The notes: generated by a model from the sequence alone, not told the origin. Shown: positions 35,385-44,672, counted from the stretch's first letter. The stretch: 64,000 nucleotides of DNA from CAVUMR01 sp963742715 (GCA_963742715.1 CAVUMR010000002.1:558001-622000); one strand, 5' to 3'. Numbers and translations: made by a program.

Positions 35385-36165
35385 TCAGCCGGTACCGGGC
35401 ACCCAGGCCGCGTCCCGCTTCTCCGCGAACGCGGCCACACCTTCCCGACCCTCGTCGGACAGGAAGTACTCGACGGACAACCGGGCCAGCCGGTCCAGCT
35501 CCGGCCGGATCGACTCCGGCTGCAGCAGCTTCTTCGCGCCGGCCAGTGCGGCCGGGGCGCCGCGCACCAACGCCCGCAGGTACCCCTCGACCGTCGCGTC
35601 CAGCTCGGCGGCGGGTACCGCGGTGGTGACCAGCCCGACCTCGGCGGCGCGCCGGCCGTCGAAGACCTCGCCGGTCAGGTAGAGCTCGGCGGCGGCGCGG
35701 GGCTCGAGCCGGCGGCAGCACGGTCGCGCGAGATCACCGCCGGGATCACGCCCGAGCCGCACCTCGGTGAACGCGAAGGTGGCGTCCGCCGTGCAGACGG
35801 CCAGGTCGGCGGCGGCGATCAGGCCGAGCCCGCCGGCCCGGGCCGGACCCGCCACCCGGGCGAGGACCGGCTTGGCGGAGTCCCAGAGCGCGGCCAGCAG
35901 TCGGCCGGCATCCGGCCGGCGGGCACCTCACCGGCGGCGCGGGCCGCGGCGGTCTCCTTGAGGTCCGGCGCCGGAGCAGAACACCGGGCCGGTGTGGCTC
36001 GAGCACCACCACCCGGACCGCGTCGTCCGCGTCGGCGCTGGCCAGCGCCTCGAGCAGCTAGGAGCATCAGCCGGCTGGACAGCGCGTTGCGGTTGGCCGG
36101 GCTGTCCAGGGTCGAGCGTCGCCACGCCATCGGCGGTGACTGGTAGGTGACGAGCGCCAGTCAGA
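35385..36165 (-). CDS. Enoyl-CoA hydratase/isomerase family protein (several frameshifts)
   Basis: Pieces in different minus-strand frames add up to one crotonase-fold protein: VATLTLDSPANRNALSSRLM at the N-terminus, TGPVFCSGAG then DLKETAAARAAGE for the oxyanion-hole region, ARAGGLGLIAAADLAV with the second oxyanion-hole glycine, FTEVRLG, RLEPRAAAELYLTGE and the C-terminal VEYFLSDEGREGVAAF. At least five indels are needed between about 35715 and 36150 to join them, so the start is only approximate. The family hydrates or isomerises acyl-CoA esters. The same dense indel pattern runs into the neighbouring hemW, so sequencing error is more likely than decay. Confidence 0.75.
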
Positions 36166-36192
36166 ACCTACGGGCGTGCACACTAGACGGCG

Positions 36193-37424
36193 ATGCCCGG
36201 CACCCTCCCGGCGGCGAGCCGGTACCCGCCGACGGCGCGCTGCCCGACGTCGGCCCTGACCGAGGTCGGCGCACCGCGGGTTCGGGGTGTACGTGCACGT
36301 GCCGTTCTGCGCCAGCCGGTGCGGTTACTGCGACTTCAACACCTACACGGCGGCCGAACTCGGTGGCGGGGTCACCCGCGAGGGGTACGCCGACCGGTGC
36401 TGAGCCGAGCTGGCGCTGGCCGCGAAGGTGCTTTCCGGCGCCGCGCCCGAGGTCGACACGGTCTTCTTCGGCGGCGGCACGCCGACCCTGCTGCCGCCGG
36501 ACGACCTGGCCCGGATCCTCGACGGCATCGACTGGACCTGGGGGCTGGCCGCCGGACGCCGAGGTGACCACCGAGGCCAACCCGGAGTCGGTCGACCCGG
36601 CCTGGCTGCGGCGCGCTGCGCTGGGCCGGCTTCACCCGGATCTCGCTCGGCATGCAGTCGGCGGCCGCCCAGCGTGCTGGCGGTCCTGGACCGGCAGCAC
36701 ACGCCCGGGCCGGGCGGTCGCGGCGGCCGAGGAGGCCCGGGCGGCCGGGTTCGAGCACGTCAACCTCGACCTGATCTACGGCACGCCGGGGGAGCGGACC
36801 GAGGACTTCGCCGCCTCGCTGGACGCCGTGGTCGGCGCCGGGGTGGACCACGTCAGCGCGTACGCGCTGATCGTCGAGGACGGCACCCGGCTGGCCGCCC
36901 GGATCCGCCGCGGCGAGCTGCCCGTACGCCGGACGACGACGTGGCCGCCGACCGGTACCTGGCCGCCGAGGAGACGCTGTCCGGGGCCGGGTTCGGCCTG
37001 GTACGAGGTGTCCAACTGGGCGCGGCCGACGCGGGCGCCGCTGCCGGCACAACCTGCTCTACTGGACCGGCGGCGACTGGTGGGGGTTCGGGCCGGGCGC
37101 GCACAGCCACGTCGGCGGGGTGCGTTGGTGGAACGTCAAGCACCCGGCCAGCGTACGCGCGGCGGCTCGCCGCCGGCGCCTCACCCGGGCACGCCCGGGA
37201 GATCCTACGGCCGCGACGAGCGGCACACCGAGGAGGTCATGCTCGGCTCCGGCTGGCCGACGGCCTGCCGCTGGACCGGCTGGCCGCCGACGGGCGGGCC
37301 GCCGCCGGCGGCGCCCTGGCCGACGGGCTGCTCGAGCCGATGGCGTACCAGGCCGGAAGAGCGCGTACTGACGTTGCGCGGCCGGTTGCTCGCCGACGCC
37401 GTGGTCCGCGACCTGCTCCCGTAG
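36193..37424 (+). CDS. hemW: HemW-like radical SAM heme chaperone (many frameshifts)
   Basis: The parts are unmistakable but lie in all three frames: YVHVPFCASRCGYCDFNTY with the CX3CX2C cluster motif, AAPEVDTVFFGGGTPTLL, TTEANPESVDPAWL, NLDLIYGTPGERTEDF, VSAYALIVEDGTRLAARI, NWWGFGPGAHSHVGG-like text (here DWWGFGPGAHSHVGG), and a C-terminal LTLRGRLLADAVVRDLL. At least ten frame changes and one in-frame TGA (36401-36403) separate them. HemW carries heme to respiratory enzymes and is often misnamed coproporphyrinogen dehydrogenase. The ATG at 36193 is the likely start. The error density suggests a poorly resolved stretch rather than a pseudogene, since conserved residues on either side of each break are intact. 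Confidence 0.85.
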
Positions 37425-37489
37425 TACCGCCGCGCCCTCGCCGGTGACGGTCGGTACCCGGCGTACGCTGCCCGGCGAGGAGGGGAGCC

Positions 37490-38656
37490 ATGCCCAATCG
37501 TCACGGTTTGCCGTACCGGCCGATCGTCCTGGTCATCGTCGGCTGCCTGGCGTTGGCCGGCTGTGCCCAGCCGGGCGGGCATGCCGAGCCCGGGGCCTGG
37601 GAGCGCGCCGGTCCGGCCGCACCCGCGCCGTCGCCGTCCCCGTCGCCGACGGTCCGGGCGGTCAGCATCGCCGGCGTCGGCGACATCATCATGGGTACCG
37701 CGCCGGACAAGTTGCCGCCGAACGGCGCGCGCGGCTTCTTCGACCGGGTCGCGGCCGGGCTGCGCGGCGACATCGTGATGGGCAACTTCGAGGGCGCCCT
37801 CACCGAGAACGCCGGCTACACCAAGTGCGTCGAACCGAGCCCGTCACCGGGTACCCCGTCCCCGTCCGCGTCGCCGAAGAAGCAGGACTGCTTCGCGTTC
37901 CGGATGCCGCCGGCCTACGCCGGCGTGCTGCACGCGGCCGGCTTCCACATCCTCAACCTGGCCAACAACCACACGTTCGACTACGGACCGTCCGGCCTGC
38001 AGGACACCCACGGCGCCCTCGACGCGGCCGGGGTCAGGTACACCGGGCAGCCGGGGGCGATCCCGGTGCTGGTCGCGGCCGGCATCCGGGTGGCCGTGCT
38101 CGGGTTCTCCCCGTACGGCTGGACCAACAGCGTCACCGACCTCGACGCCGCCGCCGCGCTGGTCCGTACCGCCACCACCAAGGCGGACGTGGTCGTGGTG
38201 AACATGCACGCCGGCGGGGAGGGTGCCGACCGTACCCACGTGCGTCCCGGTACCGAGTCGTTCCTCGGTGAGAACCGGGGTGACCCGATCGCGTTCGCGC
38301 ACGCGGTCATCGACGCCGGCGCGGATCTCGTGGTCGGGCACAGCCCGCACGTCATGCGCGGGCTGGAGTGGTACAAGGGGCGCCTGATCGGCTACAGCAT
38401 GGGCAACTTCGCCGGCTACCAGGTGCTCTCGTCGGCCGGCCCGCTCGGCATCGGTGGAGTGCTGCAGGTGCGGCTCGCGGCCGACGGCAGCTGGCAGGGC
38501 GGGAAGTTGGTACCGACCGAGATGGTCGACGGCGGGTATCCCGCCATGGACGCGGAACTGCGGGCGATCACGCTGGTACGTGACCTGTCCAAAGCGGACT
38601 TCGGCGCTACCGCGATGACGGTCGGGCCGGACGGCACGCTGACCCCGCCGGCCTGA
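37490..38656 (+). CDS. CapA family metallophosphatase-like lipoprotein
   Basis: The protein has 388 residues with a strong GGAGGGG site before the ATG. A lipoprotein signal ends in the lipobox LAGC (Cys25), followed by a Pro/Ser linker. The CapA/PgsA fold shows GVGDIIMG, GNFEGALTENAG, NLANNHTFDYGPSGL and VVGHSPHVMRGLEWY. These residues match the calcineurin-like metal site motifs (Asp, Asn and His). In Bacillus CapA takes part in poly-gamma-glutamate capsule export, but actinomycete homologues are usually stand-alone lipoproteins of unknown role, as here. TACGCT at 37464-37469 may be its -10 box. Confidence 0.9.
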   Translation: MPNRHGLPYRPIVLVIVGCLALAGCAQPGGHAEPGAWERAGPAAPAPSPSPSPTVRAVSIAGVGDIIMGTAPDKLPPNGARGFFDRVAAGLRGDIVMGNFEGALTENAGYTKCVEPSPSPGTPSPSASPKKQDCFAFRMPPAYAGVLHAAGFHILNLANNHTFDYGPSGLQDTHGALDAAGVRYTGQPGAIPVLVAAGIRVAVLGFSPYGWTNSVTDLDAAAALVRTATTKADVVVVNMHAGGEGADRTHVRPGTESFLGENRGDPIAFAHAVIDAGADLVVGHSPHVMRGLEWYKGRLIGYSMGNFAGYQVLSSAGPLGIGGVLQVRLAADGSWQGGKLVPTEMVDGGYPAMDAELRAITLVRDLSKADFGATAMTVGPDGTLTPPA

Positions 38657-38660
38657 ACAG

Positions 38661-38694
38661 CGGTTGGCCGGGGAGCGTGCTCCCCGGCCAACCG
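38661..38694. terminator. Bidirectional terminator between capA-like and DUF4870 genes
   Basis: CGGTTGGCCGGGGAGC (38661-38676) and its exact complement GCTCCCCGGCCAACCG (38679-38694) give a 14-16 bp perfect stem with a very small loop between two convergent stops. No U tract follows on either strand. Confidence 0.8.
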
Positions 38695-38702
38695 TCGAGT
38701 GG

Positions 38703-39359
38703 CTACTTAACGATGTTCATCGTGACGGGGTACTTGTACATGGCGCCTTCGTTGGCCTTCATGCCCGCGAGTACACCGAAGATCACTTCGACGACCATGG
38801 CGGCGAACGGCACGACGAAGAAGATCGCGCCGACGATGACCAACGAGCCGCAGATCCCGAGTACGTAGCCGACGACCGCGATGATCGACCAGGTGAGCTG
38901 GAAGTTCAACGAGGTGACCGCGTGTGCCCGTACGGTCGGGGACTGGTTTCCCTTGGCCAGCATGGCGACCAGCGGCGGTACCCAGCCGAGCCAACCTCCA
39001 CTGATGAAACCGGCCGCGGCGCCACCGAAGTGTGCGACCAGCGCCCAGGTCTTCTCTTCGGAGTTGGCGTATCCGGGCGGTGCCTGGCCGGGCGCCGCGC
39101 CGGGGTAGCCGCCCGGACCGCCCGCGTAGCCGCCGGGCGGTGGACCGTAGCCACCGCCGGGCGGCGGCGGAACGGCACCGGGTGGCGGTGCGCCGGCGCC
39201 TGACGGCGAGGTGGGCGCACCGGGGGGTGGATATGCGCCGGCGCCCGAGGGCGGCGGCGGAGGGGCGTCCGCGGGGGGCGGCGGCGTGCCGGGATCCGGC
39301 GGGACGCTACCCGAACCCCCTGCCGGGGGCCGCGGAGCGTTGTCTGACTGATCTGTCAT
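38703..39359 (-). CDS. DUF4870 membrane protein with proline-rich N-terminus
   Basis: The protein has 218 residues from the ATG at 39357-39359. The first 105 residues are low complexity (PPPP, GGGYGPPPGGYAGG). The DUF4870 domain follows: EKTWALVAHFGGAAAGFISGG, then VRAHAVTSLNFQLTWSII, ending in two hydrophobic helices and a short polar tail. It has about three to four membrane segments. Function is unknown; related proteins are small membrane proteins sometimes called Tic20-like. It converges on the CapA-like gene and diverges from hrcA. Confidence 0.9.
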   Translation of the reverse strand: MTDQSDNAPRPPAGGSGSVPPDPGTPPPPADAPPPPPSGAGAYPPPGAPTSPSGAGAPPPGAVPPPPGGGYGPPPGGYAGGPGGYPGAAPGQAPPGYANSEEKTWALVAHFGGAAAGFISGGWLGWVPPLVAMLAKGNQSPTVRAHAVTSLNFQLTWSIIAVVGYVLGICGSLVIVGAIFFVVPFAAMVVEVIFGVLAGMKANEGAMYKYPVTMNIVK

Positions 39360-39512
39360 GGTCCAAACGTTAGAGATGCTGATCACAACGCGCCAGGACG
39401 GGCCGCTGACCGGATGGCGACAGTAGCGGGCCGCGGCGGGTATCCACGTAGTACAGGCAGAGGGCCGCACGGGTGGGCGCGTGCCGTCAGGGGTGTTCCC
39501 GGAGGCCGTAGA

Positions 39513-39539
39513 CTGGCACTCTGGTACCAAGAGTGCCAG
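39513..39539 (+). promoter_or_regulatory. CIRCE operator upstream of hrcA
   Basis: CTGGCACTC (39513-39521), a 9-nt spacer, then GAGTGCCAG (39531-39539): a perfect inverted repeat matching the CIRCE consensus (TTAGCACTC-N9-GAGTGCTAA) at all but two positions per arm. It lies 54 nt before the hrcA start, so HrcA probably represses its own gene and dnaJ. Confidence 0.92.
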
Positions 39540-39593
39540 GAGCCCGTCTTACCCGTGACCGGGCCCGTTCCAGCCGCGACGAGGAGGCTCCGG

Positions 39594-40616
39594 ATGTCGC
39601 TTGACGATCGCAAGCTCGATGTCCTGCGAGCCATCGTCGAGGACTACGTGTCCACGCAGGAGCCGGTTGGCAGCAAGGCGCTGGTCGACCGGCACCACTT
39701 GCGTGTCTCTCCGGCTACTGTACGCAACGACATGGCGGTGCTGGAGGAAGAGGGGTACATCCGCCAGCCGCACACCAGCGCGGGTCGGGTGCCCACCGAC
39801 AAGGGATACCGGCTGTTCGTGGACCGGTTGGGCGCGGTGAAGCCGCTGTCCATGGCCGAGCGCCGGGCGATCCAACGCCTGCTCGAAGGCGCGGTCGACC
39901 TCGACGACGTGGTACATCGCACCGTCCGGCTGCTCGCCCAGATCACCCGGCAGGTCGCGGTCATGCAGTACCCGCTGCTGTCCCGCAGTGTCGTGCGGCA
40001 CCTGGAGCTGGTCCCGCTCACCGACACCCGACTGATGCTGGTCATGATCACCGACACCGGCCGGGTGGAGCAGCGGGTGGTGGACCTTCCCGCCGCCCTG
40101 CCGGAGGCGGACGTGGTCAGCCTCCGGTCGTCGATCAACGCCAAGCTCGTGGGCACCCGGCTGGCCGACACCCCGGTACAGGTGGAGAGCCTGCTGGCCG
40201 AGGCGCGCCACGAGCTCAAGCCGGTCATGACCAGCCTGTCCACCGTCCTGCTGGAGACGCTGGTGGAGAAGCCGGACGAGCGGCTGGCGCTCGCCGGGAC
40301 CGCTAACCTCACCCGCAACGCACTGGACTTCACCGGAGACCTGCGGCCGATCCTCGAGTCACTCGAGGAGGAGGTCATCCTGCTCAAGCTGATCGGTGAG
40401 GTCGAGACGCCCAGCCTGCTCCGGGTCCGCATCGGCGACGAGAACGAGATCGAGCGGCTCCGGACGACCTCGGTCGTCAGCACCGGATACGGCGCCGGCG
40501 AGACCGCGGTCGGTGGCATGGGCGTACTCGGACCGACCCGGATGGACTACCCCGGCACCATCGCCGCGGTGCGCGCCGTGGCACGCTACGTCGGCGAGTT
40601 GCTGGCCCAGAACTAA
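39594..40616 (+). CDS. hrcA: Heat-inducible transcription repressor HrcA
   Basis: The 340-residue protein starts at an ATG after GAGGAGG. The winged-helix N-terminus (LDVLRAIVEDYVSTQEPVGSKALV, VSPATVRNDMAVLEEEGYIRQPHTSAGRVPTDKGYR) is the HrcA signature, followed by the dimerisation and inserted domains and MDYPGTIAAVRAVARYVGELL at the end. It binds the CIRCE element just upstream and releases it on heat stress, depending on GroE. dnaJ follows after 81 nt. Confidence 0.97.
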   Translation: MSLDDRKLDVLRAIVEDYVSTQEPVGSKALVDRHHLRVSPATVRNDMAVLEEEGYIRQPHTSAGRVPTDKGYRLFVDRLGAVKPLSMAERRAIQRLLEGAVDLDDVVHRTVRLLAQITRQVAVMQYPLLSRSVVRHLELVPLTDTRLMLVMITDTGRVEQRVVDLPAALPEADVVSLRSSINAKLVGTRLADTPVQVESLLAEARHELKPVMTSLSTVLLETLVEKPDERLALAGTANLTRNALDFTGDLRPILESLEEEVILLKLIGEVETPSLLRVRIGDENEIERLRTTSVVSTGYGAGETAVGGMGVLGPTRMDYPGTIAAVRAVARYVGELLAQN

Positions 40617-40697
40617 GCACGTCGTTCCGGCTGCGCCAGCACCGCTGCCAGCCCTGATAACCCTGCTAGCCCTGACAGCAAGGACACGGACATCGCA

Positions 40698-41825
40698 GTG
40701 GCCAAGGACTACTACGCGATTCTCGGGGTCGAGCGCGACGCGAACACCGAGGAGATCAAGCGCGCCTATCGACGGCTGGCCCGCCAGTACCACCCGGACG
40801 TCAACGCCGCGCCGGAGGCGCAGGACCGGTTCAAGGAGATCAACGCGGCGTACGAGGTCCTGTCCGATCCGCGCAAGCGCCAGATAGTCGACCTCGGCGG
40901 CGACCCGCTCGCGCCGTCCGGCAGCCCCGAGTCGGGCGCCAGCCCGTTCGTCGGCTTCCAGGACATCATGGACGCGTTCTTCGGCGGCACCGGCACGACC
41001 CGTGGCCCGCGGCCGCGCACCCGGTCCGGCTCGGACGCGCTGATCCGGCTCGACCTGGACCTGGAGGAGACCGCGACCGGAGTGGACGCTCCGATCACCG
41101 TCGACACCGCGGTCATCTGTACGACCTGCCAGGGCTCCGGCACCGCCGCCGGTACGCACACCGCCAGCTGCGAGATGTGCGGTGGCCGCGGCGAGGTGCA
41201 GACCGTACAGCGGACCTTCCTGGGCCAGGTGATGACGGCCCGGCCGTGCGCGGCCTGCGGCGGCCACGGCACCGTGATCACCCACCCGTGCGCGAAGTGC
41301 GCCGGCGACGGCCGGATCCGGTCCCGCCGGACGATCACCGTGAAGATCCCGGCCGGCGTCGAGGACGGCATGCGGATCCGGCTGGCCGGCCAGGGCGAGG
41401 TCGGCCCGGGCGGTGGCCCGCCCGGCGACCTGTACGTGGAGATCCACGAGCGGCCGCACGACGTGTTCAGCCGCAAGGGCGATGACCTGCACTGCCGGGT
41501 CGTACTGCCGATGACGGTGGCCGCGGTCGGCACCTCACTGACGATCAAGTCGCTGGACGGCGAGGAGGTCGTGGAGGTCAAGCCGGGCACCCAGCCCGGC
41601 TCCTCGCTGCGGCTGCGTGGCCGCGGCATGCCGCACCTGCGCGGAACCGGCCGGGGCGACCTGTACGTGCACCTCGACGTGCGTACCCCGACCCGGCTCG
41701 ACGCCGAGCAGGAGCGGCTGTTGCGCGAGCTGTCCCGGCTGCGGGCCGAGGACGTGATCGAGCCGGCCCGCCAGCCCGGCGGCTTCTTCTCCCGCATGCG
41801 CGACGCGTTCAACGGGCACGCGTGA
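40698..41825 (+). CDS. dnaJ: Chaperone DnaJ (DnaJ2-type, HrcA-linked)
   Basis: The protein has 375 residues from a GTG. The J domain carries HPD (RQYHPDVN), the Hsp70-activating motif. A short Gly/Phe linker follows, then four zinc-binding CXXCXGXG-type motifs (CTTCQGSG, CEMCGGRG, CAACGGHG, CAKCAGDG) and the substrate-binding C-terminal domains. It presents unfolded proteins to DnaK. Being next to hrcA rather than dnaK, it corresponds to the second DnaJ of actinobacteria. Confidence 0.96.
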   Translation: MAKDYYAILGVERDANTEEIKRAYRRLARQYHPDVNAAPEAQDRFKEINAAYEVLSDPRKRQIVDLGGDPLAPSGSPESGASPFVGFQDIMDAFFGGTGTTRGPRPRTRSGSDALIRLDLDLEETATGVDAPITVDTAVICTTCQGSGTAAGTHTASCEMCGGRGEVQTVQRTFLGQVMTARPCAACGGHGTVITHPCAKCAGDGRIRSRRTITVKIPAGVEDGMRIRLAGQGEVGPGGGPPGDLYVEIHERPHDVFSRKGDDLHCRVVLPMTVAAVGTSLTIKSLDGEEVVEVKPGTQPGSSLRLRGRGMPHLRGTGRGDLYVHLDVRTPTRLDAEQERLLRELSRLRAEDVIEPARQPGGFFSRMRDAFNGHA

Positions 41826-41955
41826 GAGTCCGGCCCGTCGGTGCGACGCCGCCGGCATCCGTCGGTGTGGTGCCGCCGGTGTTCTTCGATGTCGCGGCGC
41901 TGGCCCTGTTCGGTTCGGCGCCGCCGGCGCGATGGCGCCGGCTCGGCCCGGCCCG

Positions 41956-42687
41956 GTGAGCCTTCCGCTCTTCCTCGTCCCGTCCCTGCCGGCCGGTGAC
42001 ACCTGCCGGCTGGATGGGCCGGAAGGGCACCACGCGGCCACCGTCGCCCGGCTGCGCGCCGGCGAGCGCCTGCTCCTCGCCGACGGTACGGGGGCGTGTG
42101 CGGCCGGCGTGGTGACCGCGGTGGGCCGCGGCGTGCTGGACATCGCGATCGAGCGCCGGTGGGTCGAGCCGGAGCCGGCGCCCCGGTTCGTGGTGGTGCA
42201 GGCGCTGGCCAAGGGCGACCGCGCCGAGCTGGCCGTACAGGCGATGACCGAGGTCGGCGTCGACGAGCTCGTACCGTGGGCGGCGTCCCGCTCGGTCGTG
42301 CAGTGGCGCGGCGAGCGGGGCGACCGGGCGCTGGAGCGATGGCGGTCGGTGGCGCGGGAGGCGGCCAAGCAGTCCCGCCGGGTACGACTGCCGGTGGTGA
42401 CGGCTCCGGCCGGTACCGCTGATGTCGCACGCCGGCTCGCCGGCGCCACCGCCGGTTACGTCCTGCACGAGGACGCCGGGACCCCGCTCGCCAGCCTCGA
42501 CCCGCCGGTCACCGGAGAGGTCGTACTCGTGGTGGGGCCGGAGGGCGGCATCTCCGCCGAGGAGGTGGAGGCGTTCACGGCCGCCGGCGCGACCGCGGTG
42601 CGGCTCGGTACCACCGTGCTGCGTACCTCCACCGCCGGTGTGGCCGCGCTGGCCGTGCTCAACGCCCGTACCAGCCGCTGGTGTTGA
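41956..42687 (+). CDS. rsmE: 16S rRNA (uracil(1498)-N3)-methyltransferase
   Basis: Started at the GTG 41956 (giving SLPLFLVPSLPAGD), the protein has 243 residues; the ATG at 41932 would add eight. It has an N-terminal PUA-like domain and a SPOUT knot (VVLVVGPEGGISAEEVEAF, LGTTVLRTSTAGVAAL) that binds S-adenosylmethionine and methylates U1498 of 16S rRNA. It sits in the usual dnaJ-rsmE-phoH order. The last four codons and the stop lie within the first unit of a 27-nt tandem repeat. Confidence 0.93.
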   Translation: MSLPLFLVPSLPAGDTCRLDGPEGHHAATVARLRAGERLLLADGTGACAAGVVTAVGRGVLDIAIERRWVEPEPAPRFVVVQALAKGDRAELAVQAMTEVGVDELVPWAASRSVVQWRGERGDRALERWRSVAREAAKQSRRVRLPVVTAPAGTADVARRLAGATAGYVLHEDAGTPLASLDPPVTGEVVLVVGPEGGISAEEVEAFTAAGATAVRLGTTVLRTSTAGVAALAVLNARTSRWC

Positions 42688-42782
42688 TCGTGCGCCGACG
42701 GCCGCTGGTGTCGATCGTGCGCCGACGGCCGCTGGTGTCGATCGTGCGCCGACGGCCGCTGGTGCTGAGTGTGAGCCGACGG
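42675..42782 (+). repeat. 27-nt tandem repeat, four units, overlapping the rsmE stop
   Basis: Units at 42675, 42702, 42729 and 42756 share the framework CCGCTGGTGT-GATCGTGCG and CCGACGG; units 2 and 3 are identical. The first unit holds the end of rsmE (Ser-Arg-Trp-Cys region and TGA). In later units the TGA is CGA, so they would stay open if the first stop were lost. Confidence 0.93.
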
Positions 42783-42834
42783 CTCGGCGTCCCCGGCCGG
42801 GCGGGCGGTGGGGCCGCCACCTACGATGCGGGAC

Positions 42835-43179
42835 GTGACCGACTGCCTGTTCTGCCGCATCGTCGCCGGTGAGGTCCCGGCGACGATTCTGCATGAATCG
42901 GGACGCACGTTGGCCTTCGTGGACATCGATCCGAAGGCCCCCACGCACGTCCTGATCATTCCGAAGGAGCACTACCCGACGCTTGCCGACGTCGCCGCCG
43001 CGGATCCCGCGCTGGCTGGCGAGATCGTGACCGCGGCGCACGAGGTCGCGAAGCAGGCCGACATCGCCGACTCGGGGTACCGGCTCGTGTTCAATACCGG
43101 CCGGGACGCCAACCAGACCGTGGCCCACGTGCACTGCCACCTGCTGGGTGGGCGCACGTTGACCTGGCCGCCGGGCTGA
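42835..43179 (+). CDS. HIT family protein
   Basis: Started at GTG 42835 the protein has 114 residues and begins TDCLFCRIVAGEVPA; ATG 42826 would add MRD. The histidine triad HVHCHLLGG (H-x-H-x-H) marks a nucleotide phosphoramidase or hydrolase of the HINT branch, and the CLFC pair may bind zinc. GTG 42835 is favoured because it follows TACGAT (42822-42827) by 7 nt, the spacing expected for a message beginning at the start codon. Confidence 0.93.
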   Translation: MTDCLFCRIVAGEVPATILHESGRTLAFVDIDPKAPTHVLIIPKEHYPTLADVAAADPALAGEIVTAAHEVAKQADIADSGYRLVFNTGRDANQTVAHVHCHLLGGRTLTWPPG

Positions 43180-43184
43180 CCGGC

Positions 43185-44672
43185 ATGGCAGCGTCGAACG
43201 CGACCCGCGGCACGGACCCCGCGGGCAGCCGTGCCAGCGACCCGGAGTCCGGCGGCACCGACCCGGGCGGTAACGACCCGGGCGGTACCGATGGCGCTGG
43301 TCCCGCCGCGGGTGCGCAGGCCGGCTACGAGCGGCTCGTCCGGCAGGCCCAGCGGGACGGCCGGATCCCCGCCGTCCAGGTCGCCGTACACCGCTCCGAC
43401 CGACCACTGTGGACCTTCGAGGTGGGCAGCGCCGGTACCGACCGGCCACCGCTCGGGCCGGACAGCCAGTTCCGCATCGGCTCGATCACCAAGACCTTCA
43501 CCGCCGTACTGGCCATGCAGTGCCGGGACGAGGGGCTGCTCGACCTGGACGATCCGGTATCCGCGCACCTGGACGTACCGGCCCACGGCGAGCTGACCAT
43601 CCGCCGCCTGATGAGCCACACCGCCGGGCTGCAACGCGAACCGGCCGGGGACATCTGGGACACGCTGGACGTGCCGGACACCGGGCAACTGGTCGCCGAG
43701 CTGGTACACGCCGAGCGGGTACTCCCGCCGGCCCGCCGGCTGCACTACTCCAACCTGGCGGTGGCGGTACTCGGTCAACTGGTCGGCGGCAAGCGCGGCG
43801 GTACCTGGGCCGAAGTCCTGACCGACCGGATCCTGCGCCCGCTGGGACTCTCCGCGACCACGGTGCTGCCGACCGAGCGTGCGGTCGCCGGCTACCTGGT
43901 CGACGCGTACTCCGACCATGTCCGGCCGGAGCCGGCGGTGGACATGCGCGCGGTCTCGCCGGCCGCGCAGCTGTGGAGTACGGCGACCGACATGGCCCGC
44001 TGGGCGGCGTTCCTGACCGACCCGACGACGCTCGACCCGGACGGCTCGGTACTGGCGGTCGCCACCGTCGAGGAGATGCGGTACCCGTTGGTCGTTACCG
44101 ACGAGAGCCTGTGGGCCGCCGGCTTCGGGCTGGGGCCGATCCTGGTACCGCAGGGCGACCGGATCATGCACGTCGGTCACGACGGCGCGATGCCCGGCTT
44201 CCTGGCCAGCGCGTACGGCCGGTACGGGGAGGACACCCCGCCGGCGCTCGCGGCGGCCGCGCTCGGCTCGGCCGGCAACGGCGACGCGGTCCTCGAACTG
44301 ACGCACACGCTGCTGGAGAAGGCCGCCGAGTCGGATCCGGCCGACATCGAGCCGTGGGCACCCGGGCCCGCCGCGCCGCCGGAGTACCGGAGCATCCTCG
44401 GCCGCTGGTGGAGCGAGGGATTCGAGTTCGTCTTCTCCTGGCACGACGGCCGGCTCGAGGCCCGCGGCGCGGCCGCGCCGACCGGTCGTCCACCCGCGGT
44501 GTTCGGGCCGGAGGGCACCGACGTGCTGCGTACCGTGTCCGGCCGGGAGGCCGGTGAGCGGTTGCGGCTCACCCGGGACTCCGATGGCCGGGTGGTGGAG
44601 ATGCACTGGGCGACGTACCGGCTCACCCGTGATCAACAGACCTTCGAGCGGGTGTCCGCCAGCGAGCCGTGA
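43185..44672 (+). CDS. Serine hydrolase of the beta-lactamase/class C PBP family
   Basis: The protein has 495 residues. The nucleophile motif SITK is at 100-103 and the second motif is YSN (LHYSNLAVAVLGQL), with a further HxG-like segment (HVGHDGAMPGF). An Asp/Gly/Thr-rich N-terminal stretch of about 45 residues precedes the domain and no signal peptide is visible, so it seems cytoplasmic. The C-terminal 120 residues form an extra domain. It could be an esterase, amidase or D-aminopeptidase; resistance to beta-lactams should not be assumed. It is inserted between the HIT and phoH genes and begins 5 nt after the HIT stop. Confidence 0.88.
   Translation: MAASNATRGTDPAGSRASDPESGGTDPGGNDPGGTDGAGPAAGAQAGYERLVRQAQRDGRIPAVQVAVHRSDRPLWTFEVGSAGTDRPPLGPDSQFRIGSITKTFTAVLAMQCRDEGLLDLDDPVSAHLDVPAHGELTIRRLMSHTAGLQREPAGDIWDTLDVPDTGQLVAELVHAERVLPPARRLHYSNLAVAVLGQLVGGKRGGTWAEVLTDRILRPLGLSATTVLPTERAVAGYLVDAYSDHVRPEPAVDMRAVSPAAQLWSTATDMARWAAFLTDPTTLDPDGSVLAVATVEEMRYPLVVTDESLWAAGFGLGPILVPQGDRIMHVGHDGAMPGFLASAYGRYGEDTPPALAAAALGSAGNGDAVLELTHTLLEKAAESDPADIEPWAPGPAAPPEYRSILGRWWSEGFEFVFSWHDGRLEARGAAAPTGRPPAVFGPEGTDVLRTVSGREAGERLRLTRDSDGRVVEMHWATYRLTRDQQTFERVSASEP

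Noticed and set aside
34502..36187. Plus-strand frames across the AraC and enoyl-CoA hydratase genes
   Set aside because: The minus-strand products have clear AraC and crotonase motifs; the plus-strand frames are compositional shadows.
42681..42872. Separate 63-codon gene with LVSIVRRRP repeats after rsmE
   Set aside because: It is the read-through frame of the 27-nt repeat, overlaps the rsmE stop and the HIT start, and has no independent start signal.
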